From assembly GCA_004026145.2 (NCBI GenBank), contig CP034992.1, positions 5,096,993 to 5,160,992 of the forward strand: a stretch of DNA of 64,000 nucleotides, read 5' to 3'. This DNA is from Takifugu bimaculatus (lineage: Eukaryota; Chordata; Actinopteri; Tetraodontiformes; Tetraodontidae). This document shows, one piece after another, positions 11,050 through 22,300 of the stretch. The notes under the pieces were generated by a model. It had not been told where the DNA came from and searched no databases. It worked only from the letters and a program-made list of their open reading frames with translations. The translations under genes were made by a program, and so were the position numbers. Within the stretch, counting starts at the first letter, position 1, and the number at the start of each line of letters is the position of its first letter.

Positions 11050-11555
11050 AAAGCATTAAATCTTTCCAAAATATATTATTGAGATGTTTAAGTTCATTGA
11101 AGACTAAATCTGTTTGTGAACCATTTCCACACAATTACCACCACAACTAGTTAAATTACATCTGAGACTGGCCCTTTTCTCAGGTGAATCAAAAGAATGA
11201 CATAGAACAGCAATAGAAAAAAACTTTCAAATGCCCCACAATCCTGTTAATTTCCATTTTTTGCCTTGTTTGAGCCACTCTAACATTAGGAACTGCAGCC
11301 ATGGTTTTTTCTGATTGTGTGATGTCTGTTGTTTGAGGTCAGGTAATCAAGTAATTTAGGAACCATTGGTCACATCTGAAACAGGATCAGTGCTGACACA
11401 CAGAGCTCAAATGTAAACATATGAAGAGACACTCTCAAACTATGACTGCACTTACTCATGTTAGGCCATGAGTAAAGAAGAGTTAAGTTACATTTCTGCA
11501 AATACATTGGGCTACTCACCTTGAAACCTTGACCCACAGAAGCTCATGAGCTTCC

Positions 11556-11625
11556 ACTCACAACATAGTGTTCAGGATTCTGCACTCTCACCACCATGGC
11601 CTGGGTTCGATTCCCGGTCGGGGAA
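11556..11625 (+). pseudogene. Degenerate tRNA-Glu(CTC) pseudogene
   Basis: The 3' two thirds matches the tRNA-Glu(CTC) genes in this window: ACTCTCACC anticodon region, GGGTTCGATTCCCGGTC T-arm and GGGGAA end. The 5' acceptor strand is lost, the A box is mutated (TAGTGTTCAGG), and the anticodon stem has several mismatches (GCACTCTCACCACC). It cannot form a normal acceptor stem, so it is a decayed copy or tRNA-derived repeat head. Confidence 0.7.
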
Positions 11626-11978
11626 CACCTATACCGGGGCCTGTAATGCTAGTTTAAATGATCCACCTGTTTGGTTGACACGTTTGATACATGTGAAACA
11701 GTCACATCTATCTGATTTCATATACCAGTTTCACTAAAGGTCACTGCTCATGATGATTGTCTCTGACAACTAAACAGCTTTAAAAATGTCTCAATATTAT
11801 TGTATTGTTCAAATACAAGGTTAAGGTCAAGGTTAAAATATCCTGTAATTTACAATATTCTGTAAAAGCCTTAAAATATTACACTATAACCTAAAATATA
11901 CAATTGTACATATATACAAATACATTGCTGAGACAAAGTGAATGAATGATTAAAACATTTAGACTTTGTTTTACATCC

Positions 11979-11984
11979 TTTATT
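11979..11984 (-). promoter_or_regulatory. Possible distal poly(A) signal of stimate
   Basis: Reads AATAAA on the minus strand, about 2.15 kb past the stimate stop codon. If used, the stimate 3' UTR would contain the duplicated exon and one tRNA-Arg gene. No nearer strong candidate was singled out. Confidence 0.35.
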
Positions 11985-12350
11985 GGAAAAGCATTTAAGA
12001 TAATTTACCTCTATAACTCGTCTTTGTAGTCATCTTGTAGCTTCACTTTGCAAAGTACTCAAAGCCCTCTTTGTTTTAGTTGCATTGAAATTTAAAATTA
12101 CAGCTGGGAGAGGCTGTATTTTTACCTCCTCCTCCAGACATTTATTCCATTTCCTCATGCCAAAGACGTCAAGATGAAGTCATGACCTTAATCAGCGTCT
12201 TCACAGTCACAGTATACAGTTACGTTACACACCCTTTAAAGAAGACCACCAGAGATATACACATGCACCCTACACACGCATTGGTATGTACACAGACAGG
12301 CAGACAGACAGACAGACAGGCAGGCAGACAGACAGACAGGCAGACAGGCA

Positions 12351-12391
<41 letters not shown>

Positions 12392-13503
12392 TTCCAATCG
12401 TCTGGCCCACAGCCACAACAGTTTAAAGGTCGATATCTATATCACATTCTTAACATCAGATCCTGCTGAATGCTGCTTCATGCCTGAAGATCTGGAGCTC
12501 TGGATAAACAGTCATAAAAATTAACAAAACAACACAAATACCTGCTGGTAATTTCACCCGGGAATATTACTATGCAAACATTACAAAAACAAACAAACAA
12601 ACAAACAAACAAATTTTGGAATAATATAAAATTGTGCAAGATGTCTTCCCATTTGTAGTCTCCCCCTATTGGAATGAGGGAGTGAAGAACACTTAGCATA
12701 GTCATCTTTTTGGCCCAAAATAACACTCAGAAAACATATATGTATATATAAAATGCCACATTTAAAGACAAAATAACACAAGTTCATCAGTTAAATGTTC
12801 AGAAACTAAAATGATATCTAGAGAAAGTTGGAGTCTGGTGAGTGATTTCCTACTAGTACAAGCCGTTGAAAAAACTGTCTGAAGACAGCGATGGTATAGC
12901 AACTAATACATCGAGGGTGTACAGTATTAGAGTGGAAGGCTGGAAAATGTAAAGAGTCTAGAGATTCAAACAGACTCGTGAAATGTTTTTACTTAAAGAC
13001 ACCCCAGTCACCACCAATCTCCATGATGAAACCGATTAATTCAGCAGTCTTGTTATTATTACAGCAGCCCAAACATCCATCCACACTACCATTAAAGGAC
13101 AACTGTTGATGCTGTTTTTCCAGTTAAAAGTGCAGCATTAGTGATGTTTTTGTTATTGAACTCTTCTTCCCAGGGGCTTTTTAATCCAAGCACTCACCAA
13201 TGGAGAGTTGTGGTAAACTGCGATGATCTGAGACAGTTTACTGCAGAAATATCTCCCAGTGTATTAAATTAAATCCCAGTTACATGCTGTTTATGCAGCC
13301 ATTTAGAGAAATAAAGGGACTTCTGTTCTAGTAGATTGGAACATCCCGATTTTGAAATGACAACATGAGTTTCTAATACAGTCTGTGCAGGTACCGAGAA
13401 TGTATATGTGGACCTTGTGAGGTGAATAGCTACCAGAGGAAATTGTAGCAGGTTATCTAGGCACGCAGGTCAAACAGACATCTCCATGCAAATCTCCCTC
13501 TTT
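11985..13503. other. Possible stimate 3' UTR or intergenic sequence
   Basis: No coding exon recognised. It contains a CAGA/(CA)n array at 12290-12388 and a short (AAAC)n at about 12587-12612. Confidence 0.4.
12290..12388. repeat. (CAGA)n/(CAGG)n/(CA)n compound microsatellite
   Basis: About 12 CAGA/CAGG tetranucleotides run into (CA)n. Apparent open frames on both strands here are only translations of the repeat. Confidence 0.95.
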
Positions 13504-13584
13504 TTACTTGTCTAAAAGCCTATAAAGCCTATGAAGGTTGCCCTTATCTGACTCATCCATCTCATGGTCTGCAGAGGAATTTAT
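13504..13584 (-). pseudogene. Duplicated, decayed or alternative last exon of stimate
   Basis: A second copy of the stimate last exon, about 665 bp further downstream. It keeps a good acceptor (TTTTTCTTTTAG) and the start INSSADHEMDESD, against ILFSADDEMDESD in the intact exon. It then diverges and stops after 26 codons, lacking the basic KKKKLRLG tail. Surrounding sequence (GAATAGCTACCAGAG; GTCAAACAGA) and the neighbouring tRNA-Arg are duplicated too. It could be a dead copy or a functional alternative 3' exon. Confidence 0.7.
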
Positions 13585-13779
13585 CTAAAAGAAAAAAGAA
13601 AAGGTCAAATCAGCCACAGTGAAGAATGTTGAAGAAATAAAGAAAATTACAACATATTCCATGTAAATGTCCTCCTTTTCAGATTATGTAAATATTACAT
13701 AACATAACTAACATAAGATAAATAGTTTTAACAATTACCAAATGCAGCACAATTATCAAAAAAAGTAAATCAAAAATAA

Positions 13780-13852
13780 CGAGCCAGCCAGGAGTCGAAC
13801 CTAGAATCTTCTGATCCGTAGTCAGACGCGTTATCCATTGCGCCACTGGCCC
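13780..13852 (-). tRNA. tRNA-Arg (ACG), copy 1
   Basis: 73-nt tRNA on the minus strand beginning GGGCCAGTGGCGCAATGG, with anticodon loop CTACGGA (anticodon ACG), T-arm GGTTCGACTCC and end GGCTCG. T runs follow immediately on the minus strand (TTATTTTTG) as a Pol III terminator. Lies downstream of the stimate stop codon, in the duplicated segment. Identical to the copy at 14457. Confidence 0.97.
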
Positions 13853-14135
13853 ACATGACTCACTATCTGAGCTAAATAAAGGAAATGGGCGGTGACACAC
13901 CATCCCTGGCAATATGGGCGGAGCTACCCACAATGTCCCTGGCAATGTGGGCGGAACTACCCACAATGTGTTAGTGTTCTGCAGACCACGTGTCAAATGA
14001 AAGCAACAGCTGCACAGAGCAGGTATTAAACAGCTAGCAGGAATATCTCTCCGTGTGTATTAAGTGAAATTCTGGAAACAAAAACTGCATTTTCAAGATG
14101 AATAGCTACCAGAGCAGGTTAGCTCGGCACATGGG

Positions 14136-16811
14136 TCAAACAGAGATCCCCAAACGAAGCTTTTTCTTCTTCACTGATTTTAAGCCGGTGAGCCGCCGGA
14201 CATCGTCCTCGTCTGACTCGTCCATTTCGTCATCTGCTGAGAAAAGTATCTAAAGAACATAAGGGGGGGAAAAAAAGGGAAAATGCAAATGTACAAGTCA
14301 GAAGAAGGTTCAAATGCACAATATAAACCATGAACATGGGATGGTATTCTTTTTCTACAACTGAGATATTTTTTCTTAAGTCTAAAAATAACATAAGAAA
14401 ACTATATGTACAATTGTAAATCTAGTTAATGAATATTTCTGGATCTGCAAAACTTCCGAGCCAGCCAGGAGTCGAACCTAGAATCTTCTGATCCGTAGTC
14501 AGACGCGTTATCCATTGCGCCACTGGCCCTTTGTAGGTGACGTAATTCACACTCACTTACCTCTGATTCCGAGTCATCGTGAGACAAAGCTCGTCTATAT
14601 CGGACCTTGCTGTTCCCCCGAGAATCCTCCTCTCTCTCTTCGAGCTTTGCTTTTGTTCTGTGCTTCTTCATTAGGAAATTATCCACTACCCAAAACATAA
14701 GGGCCTAATGCAAAAAAAAAAAAAAAAAAAAAAATTAGAATGAAAAAAAATTCACCATGGGGGAAATAACTCCTAACCTGGCCAAATGTATTTTAATTAC
14801 TATTACAAAAAATGGCCACAGGATGACAAAATATGAGTGACATGAATGGGCTTAGATTATGCTGTGTGTGTGATGTAAACACAATGTGTTGAATGAATTA
14901 AATCATGAGAGCAGACTTACGTTAACGAAGAATGGAACGATGAGCATGACGATGGCCAGCTCCAGGTCTGGATTCTGTATGGGGTTGAGGAGGGCCAGCT
15001 GCGACAGACATACACAGACTTTAGGTGGACCACACTTCGCACAGACGCGTGCATGATAAGAGGTATTCCAGGTCCAAATTTATGACGTTAATGAACAAAC
15101 TGCAATCTAGTGAAATTAGTTTAGTTTATGACTTTTTTATTTTGTTCTGACCTTTTTCCACTCGGGAATAAGTAGAACCAGCATGATGACGACCTTCTCA
15201 AACATCATAATGAAGATGTATAAGACACACTGGCCCAGCCATGCTGTGCACTTGACTGGTTCTCCTACAAATATACAAATGACAGCATGAGAATTGCTTT
15301 AAGTATTCAGACATTTAGCGTAGAATGTGTTTAGATTTTACAGTTTAAGAGGGAATGCAGCTCTAAAGCACTACAGCCCTACACTGGGCACTACAGATCG
15401 CCAAATAATTCTCACCGTACTCTCCAAAACGTAGAGAGTCCCACTGTCTCCACTCCACAACAGCACTGACGGCTCTCACCCCAGCGTAAATGAACAACAT
15501 ACCCAGAGAGGCATCCAATAAGAAGTTAATGAGGTATCTGGGAGGGACAGAGATGTGAACGGAATTTAGAAATGAAGCCACAGATCTTGAGCATGGAGCT
15601 CTAAGAGGGTCAACTTACAGTGAGCAGGGATCCTCCTCTGTTAAGTCGGACAGGTACACATTAGCAAAGTGGATAAACAGCATCCCAATAGCCTGTTTAG
15701 AGGTGTCTAAAAACCTGCAGAGAGAGTGCAGGTGTTAAAACTCAATTACTCCTTTGATGTAATTTCAAAGAAAGTGGATCTGAGCTCCTTACCAGATCCT
15801 CCAGGGTCTTCTCTCATGTTTTGGCTCTCTGAAACGCTTCACTGTGAAGGAAATGAGCATAGAAAAAGAGGACAGCAGTATTTCATCACTACAAGTGACT
15901 CCAAGAACAGCAGAAAATAAAGTGCCTCCAGCTTTCAAAACTTTGGGGAGAATCTGACGGTGCAACACATTTTAAAGCAGAACTAACTTCTTGTTTGGAA
16001 AAGATTTAGCATCACACTGGCTCAAAGTACAAAAGATAATTAACTTACGCTTGAAAAAACTTTAAGTTCAACAAGAACCACCGATTCCAAAGAGAGACAT
16101 TGTGCTCAACCATGTAACAAATCTGGCAGGAAATATTTATGTTTCCAAAACAGTCAATGACTTTCTTGTGTTCTCATTAGGTGAAGTAATGCTGCAAGCT
16201 ATGACCTCAGTTCCTGTGCTGAGCACAACTGTGACATCAGGCAAAAACAGACCCTGTGTGCAGCTGTGGGATCTGGAAGCGAGGGACTCTTCTTCCTGCT
16301 AGGGAACAAGACCGCCCTTTCTGTAGCTCACGCAAGTGACACTACAGTGCAAATTTTGGCACCCAAGTCTAATATAAAATCACCTTTACAGACATTTAAA
16401 TATGCGAGAGGCTGATCTCTGTGGAAAACATTTCTGCTGTGATGGAAACCTTTTCTGAATCCCTATATAGACTTGGATCTGGAAGCATCCAACTGAGATC
16501 CATTTTCATTTGATTAACTGGGGGATGCTGTTATGTGATGTTTCCATCAAAGTCAAATATCACACGCGCATGCTCCGTCTCAGCTCATACTCACACATCA
16601 GAGTGCTGAAAGCCACAACGGCGAGGAGTCCCTGCAGAAAGATCCCAAAAGAGTCCATGAAGGCGCCATTCTCGCAACCTCGGGTATTACCCGGCGTCGG
16701 GGTGGAGGGTGCAGACGTGTTGGGAAAGGAGACAACGGGCAGCTCTGCTCCACCGGGTCCTGCTACGTCCTTGAGTTGGGAGGGCATGTCGGCACCGCTC
16801 CCAGCACCCAT
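14136..16811 (-). CDS. stimate: STIMATE / TMEM110, ER store-operated calcium entry regulator
   Basis: Multi-pass ER membrane protein that in mammals binds STIM1 and promotes its activation at ER-plasma membrane contacts. Eight coding exons, minus strand: 16811-16595, 15841-15793, 15714-15619, 15537-15416, 15264-15152, 14998-14921, 14704-14561 and 14249-14136. The sum is 933 nt (310 residues; human is about 294) with every phase compatible. Recognised by LMLKRFREPKHERRPWRIW, FANVYLSDLTEEDPCSLY, LRFGEYGEPVKC, PFFVNALMFWVVDNFLM and KLEEREEDSRGNSKVRYRR. Hydrophobic segments lie near residues 54-71, 94-110, 118-140, 166-192 and 210-230. The C-terminus is acidic (DDEMDESDEDD) then basic (KKKKLRLG). 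The last intron holds a tRNA-Arg gene 31 bp from the donor. The last exon and this tRNA are duplicated downstream. Confidence 0.93.
14457..14529 (-). tRNA. tRNA-Arg (ACG), copy 2
   Basis: Identical over 73 nt to the copy at 13780-13852, with anticodon ACG. A TTTT run follows on the minus strand (GAAGTTTTGC). It lies inside the last stimate intron in the same orientation as the host gene, 31 bp downstream of the exon 7 donor. Confidence 0.97.
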
Positions 16812-17640
16812 AGGACAGAAAAACTGGACAAAAAACGAAGTCGAAGCAGTGGCTCCTCAAATGTACTGTGTACCCCAGTTCCTTCCTGCAGCTGGTCAGC
16901 TAATCGATATATTAAACTGAACAGTCTTCAGTAAAAGATGGTGGCATTTTCTTCGATCAAGGCATAGACTCATTATCCTCCAAACATTATTACAACTGCA
17001 GCAGTCAATGTCACTGGATAAAGCAGTCCCAACGCAATACCGGGGCCGTAACGTTTTACATATTTACACATCGAACTTCGACATTAGAACAGTCTGATGC
17101 ACATCAGGACAACTCTAATGTCTCGACCTGCAAGCTACGCGCTACTAGCAACGTGCACAGTGGTCAAACATGCCTTTCAGTACATCAAACGAATAAACAT
17201 TACCCTGCTACTTGCGCAAACGTACCTTAAAATGCAAGACAAGTAGTAAAGTGACAAAGTTGCTTACAGTCGAGACTGTACCGCAAAAATTAAACAAGAG
17301 GGTGTGTTGGCTGACGTGCTATCCTTAGCTAGCTAGCCTTCATCTTAACCATTTACATCAAATAAGATAAAGCCCGAGACAGTGAAATCACATTTTCTCC
17401 TTACTGGCATCGAGATCTGCATATAAACCATCTTAATGTTGATTTTCACACATTTTTTAAAAAGTAGTTCAACTGTGCACGACAAAACCCGACACTTTGC
17501 AGGTCATTGCTCGTATTTGTCCAGCTGCTTCCGTGCCCAGCAGTTCCCATTCTTGTTGACAGACGTTCTGTCATGTGACCTGCGTAACCGCATATTGCAA
17601 CCTGGGAAATGTATGCTACAGGCAGGGAGTCGTATAAAAT
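16812..17640. other. 5' flank of stimate
   Basis: Expected to hold the stimate 5' UTR and promoter on the minus strand. CpG dinucleotides are moderately frequent from 17030 to 17290, but no TATA box or clear first exon could be fixed. Confidence 0.4.
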
Positions 17641-19366
17641 CCATTACAATGTTTTAATCACAATTCTCTCATTAAAATGAGATACAAACATGAAAAAGCT
17701 GTTCCATTGAAATGTGAATAAAAATCGAGTGACTTAAAAGAAATACCACAGGATTTATACTCACAAATGAAAACCACAATACAGCAAGTTACATGTAATC
17801 AATAAAAAGAATATGAAGGATTGAGAAAATAAGCTTTAATACTGCCAAAGCAACGTTAGTTGTTAAAATAAGCAGTACCTATTCAGTGACATGGATTGGC
17901 TCAAATAATCAAATGTCACTTGAGTATTTGCCTATTATGTGCAAATATACAACAAATTTAGGGCATTTATGAAGAAAGTTATTTGCTTGAGATTATTTTT
18001 CCACCCTGTTGCACTATAAGATATTATATACACTATTACCAAACATGCTCTATATTCACATTTTGCATACCACTATACACCTTTCATTGTGCTTACAGAA
18101 TCTTCTGATAGAAACTGCACAAATCTTTAATTGATGAACAGCTGATTAAATTTCCACCTTGAGTTGCTGAGTACATTATTACGGTGTCACTACAATAGGT
18201 TAGGCATCTAACGAGTAGATCAAATGCACTGTAATGCATGTACTAAAATTATGGATTACAAAAGTATCAGTTTTGCTCCCCTCCCTATTTTTAATTTTAT
18301 TACTGTCCCTGAAGTAAGGTCATATTTAAGCAGCATGTATAATTTAACATCATTTATTTCAAGAAACTGACGAACAAAATTTATTTCCACCCCCTCAATA
18401 TTAGGTTGGTAAACATTCTTTAGAAAATTATAAATTTTAAGCAGGACTACTTCAGCATGAAAAATTAGTCATATTGCTTATTGGAGGTTATGATGTGGAT
18501 TAAAATTAGGGAACCTTTTTCCAAAATATTTTAATTCTGACCTCAACTTTAGGATTCTGAGATTCACCCTGCTGCAAATTATGCATCTTTTCAAGGTTGC
18601 TCATCTGCATTAAAAAAAAAGATTTCCATGACCTTGTTTCAGCCTGAAAATAAAACCCCAATCATTACATGAGGACTTTACATTTTGTGTACTTAGGGAA
18701 GGTGCCAAAGGATCTTTCTGAAAAGTCTTTTGGTAAGCTTAGCTCAGACATATTGTAGCACGGGCCCACTCATCACCACCAATGTTGAACATTTTTATCG
18801 TAAAATGAGACTTGTGTGTGATCACCAGGTAAGATTATTGCAGATTTAAAAAAAAAAAAAAACTCAAAATGAGTCACTGGTGCTTCTTGCGTGGGCAGGC
18901 AATCTAAATTCATGAATGCACACAATTACTACATGGAGTTGCAGCACTCTCATTCAATCACACGCATTGAAAGGAGAAGAATCCAAGGCACTCTAAAAAC
19001 ACAAATAAGGCCTTTTTTAGAGCGAAGATAAACCTCAGCCTGCTTTAATTTGAAAGCACATCCTGGACAATAGCTTTTTTGGACAAAACATGCCGGCATA
19101 AATGGCATTTGCGCGCACAGTATAATTGGTATTAAGGTGCCTTGAATTCTTCTTTTAGTCTTCCGAAGTGCTTCCCTTAAATGCACCTGAATGGTTTTGG
19201 ACCCTGTGTATCCTCCTACCCCAAGCTTATGAAATATCCGTGTTCCATTTGACATATGCAGGATTCTATAGAATATCCAGTGTAAGAAAAGCCAAGTGGG
19301 CAATTACAGCGTCTTTCACAGGATTTATAACAGATTCAATGTTTTCACGTCCATGTTCATTTCCAG
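17641..19366 (-). other. A/T-rich region, probable sfmbt1 3' UTR
   Basis: 1.7 kb of A/T-rich sequence directly after the sfmbt1 stop codon on the minus strand, with no exon recognised. It most likely contains the sfmbt1 3' UTR; the polyadenylation site was not fixed. Confidence 0.4.
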
Positions 19367-22300
19367 TTATGTGGCAAACTGCTGGTAGAATGCCAGCTTG
19401 ACCCTCTCAATGTGGTGGCACAGCTTGATGGCTGGTCCCAGCTTCAGATTCATGCACTCTTGTACCGTTGGGAGGTTCAGCAGCAGCAGTGCTTGTCCAT
19501 CGATCTCCTGAACAAAACAAAAACAAAGCTTGTGAGATGCGACATCAGAGAGCATCAATATGACGCAGCTCCAGGTGAAGCTTTACTGTTGCTTACTTGA
19601 TCCAGGAAAATCCGTGCAAGAGGTGCACAGTCAGTGGTCCTGATGAAGCGCACCACGTCCGTAACGGTCCACTCCAGCGGGCTGGTGTCCAAACACAACT
19701 TCTGAGGAGGCTCAGTCTTTGAGGTCTTTAAACATACATAAGAGGTGAGTCGCACAGAGAACTCTAAACAGGTGGAAAAGCTCACAGCTCTTTATCACTC
19801 AAGCAGCTCATTTCCCCAAATATGACATAGACATTATAGTATGTAGTATATATAATAGTACAATAGTATATAATAGCATATATTGGCAGTAGTACTACAA
19901 GGTGATTTAGGATTAATTCCCCTTGGCTCTGATCATCAAGTTCTTAGTATTAATTGTCACACAGAGATGTTAAAAGTCACTGTGACCTTTGGTGATGGGG
20001 GTCGATTCTCATCATCAGAAAATGAGGGCGAGCGGGGTTTCCGATGTCGACGTGTGGGCCTGGGCGTCGCTGGAGGGGAGGGAGAGGGCGTGGTGGGCTG
20101 GGACTTCCCAAACGATTGCTCCGAGTCATCCTGTAGATCATCCTGCAGCTCTGAACCAGAGTCTTCGCTTAAGGAGTCATCTTCATCCAGATCTTCTTCC
20201 TCCCCGCTGCCCTGCCAGCCAGAAGTGACGACAAAACAACTTTACATGACTTGCATTTCTTTAGTTTGTTAAAAACTAAATTAAAGTGAAAAACGTTGGT
20301 CTTTTTTTTTTTTTTAAATTCAAGGATTGAGCACCTGTGGAGATCCAACAGGCGTGTTGTCCACTGAGGCCGAGGAGCGCCTCTTCTTGTGCACAAAGAG
20401 CTGCTTCCTCCTCTTCCTCCTTCGCCCCCTCCTCTTCACTCCCCCCTCCAGATTGGTGTGGCCCCCTGGTGGACGGCCAACACGCTTGCTCTTCTTTTTC
20501 CCATAGTAATACGCTAGTGACAAGGTAAAACACTCATTGTGTAAAGCTGTTTTGTCTGCCAACTCACACCAACATAACATTACGTGGTTAATTAACTGGC
20601 ACCAGTGGTAATGCAAACGACTGGAGCAATCAGTGATCCACTTACTGTATTTGGTCTTTGTAAGAACGGAACAGTTCTCAGAGCAGCGGTCCAGAACCAT
20701 GCGCGGTCCAAAGAGGTTTGGGCAGCACTCTAGCTTGATGCAGGTTTTTCTGCAGAAATCGGCTACACGGTCTGCAGTGCGGACTATTTCCACTGTGGCT
20801 CGGTAACTCTTTCCCTTGTACCTGACATTTAAAAGTCAATAAGAAACAAGTAATACATCTTTTAAATTTTGTTGTTTAAAGTTTAAAAAAAAACAAAGGG
20901 TATATTTTTAAAAAATAAATAATTGCTTCCATGGTTAAAGGCCTGGGTGTTGAGTTCTGGCAAGCAGATATTTATTTGCACTTATTCAGCCCAGCACAGA
21001 TTTAATCCATTTCTTAAAATAGATCGGCGCTCAACACTTCTATTCGTGCTGGTTTTTAAGAGAGCTGAAGCAGAATTCTGAGCTGAGGATTTAAGGGTGC
21101 TTCTTGCACTCACTTGGCTTTGAGTGTCTCTCCGTGGCCTTGCCAGCGGCTCTCCTGATCCAGCTGCAGCTCTCTTAGCACTCGGCTGGGCTTGTAAGCC
21201 GAGTTTATCAGCAGAGTCAGGACCTGCAAACAAGACAAGCGGGGAATCATAAATTTCACATGGTTTTACAAAAAACAAACTGAATGCCATCAAAATCTGT
21301 CTTTCTTGATATATAAACATGTTAAAACTGAAAAAAAGTTTGAGTTTAGGTGACCTTTCTTCAGTTTCTTTCCAGAATATTCGCGGAGTCTAAATTCTCT
21401 CTCACACATACACACACAAACTCAAAACAATGGTGTGCATCCTTAAACCACTCAGCACTTGAAGTGCATTTGGATGCTTCGAAATCTGTGATTGTGGATC
21501 TTCGGGACCAGCTGCTGTTAGATACGTGTTTGATGGCTTTCCCGTCTATTCCACCATGTTGTTTTTTAAAATCTTTTTATTTATTTTATTTATAGTTCAC
21601 AACTTAACATAAATCCAACAAAACAGAAAGCAGAATTAGACAAAGAGGTCTTTTTGGAGAAGCTACGATCTAAGGAAGGCGAAAGTATGCAACTGATATC
21701 ACCACCAAGGATAAGATGATGCGATATCATATTTGGTAATCGAGAGAAGCCAAAGAATGCTGGATTGTCCCAATTTAGTCCAAAAATATTGGCCAGGATA
21801 ACCGGAAGTGAGAAAGCTGCCCTGTAACGATAATGAGGCAACCTGCAGACTCAGAATCAACATTCATCTTTGTAAATGGTATGCTTTTATCAATTAGGAT
21901 GGCTGATCCATGAGCGGAAATTGAAGTGATAAACTTGTCCCGACCATCCTCTCTTTATTAAACACGTCTGTTGCATGCAGGTGGGTCTCTTGAAGAAATG
22001 CAAGATCACCATGATTTTGCAATTAGTGTGTGTGCCTTCACAGGTAGAGGCCTCCTTCTACTCACCTCTTTCAGCACTAGAACACAGTTTCCAGGGCCAA
22101 TGAACTGAGGCAGTTCTGCAATGCGTCCCTTGTTCAGGTAAGGCCCCGAGAAGCAGCGGTGGTTGAAGTAGATTTTAGGGCAGCAGTATTTGCCGTTACC
22201 TGGTCCTGCGCAGCCACATGCAAACATCAGTCAGCAGATAGGACGTATCGCACCTGGGATCCTTTCAGACCTGAAACAGGCCACTCACCTGTCTCTGACT

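Larger units (their letters stand above)
10850..11978. other. Intergenic region between mustn1 and stimate
   Basis: No protein gene recognised. It contains a poly-C/(CA)n tract at 11014-11049 and a tRNA-Glu-derived pseudogene near 11556-11625. Confidence 0.6.

Noticed and set aside
12236..12469. Cys/Val-rich and Thr/His-rich open frames
   Set aside because: Translations of the CAGA/(CA)n microsatellite. The same applies to frames at 283-486, 40887-41268, 46084-46255 and 57895-58134.
19883..20272. Plus-strand open frames with Ser-rich composition
   Set aside because: Shadow of the acidic/Ser-rich sfmbt1 exon 19987-20211 on the other strand.
20320..20793. 157-codon minus-strand open frame treated as a single exon
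   Set aside because: It reads through an intron. The real sfmbt1 exons are 20646-20821 and 20335-20513, and the middle part has no family resemblance.
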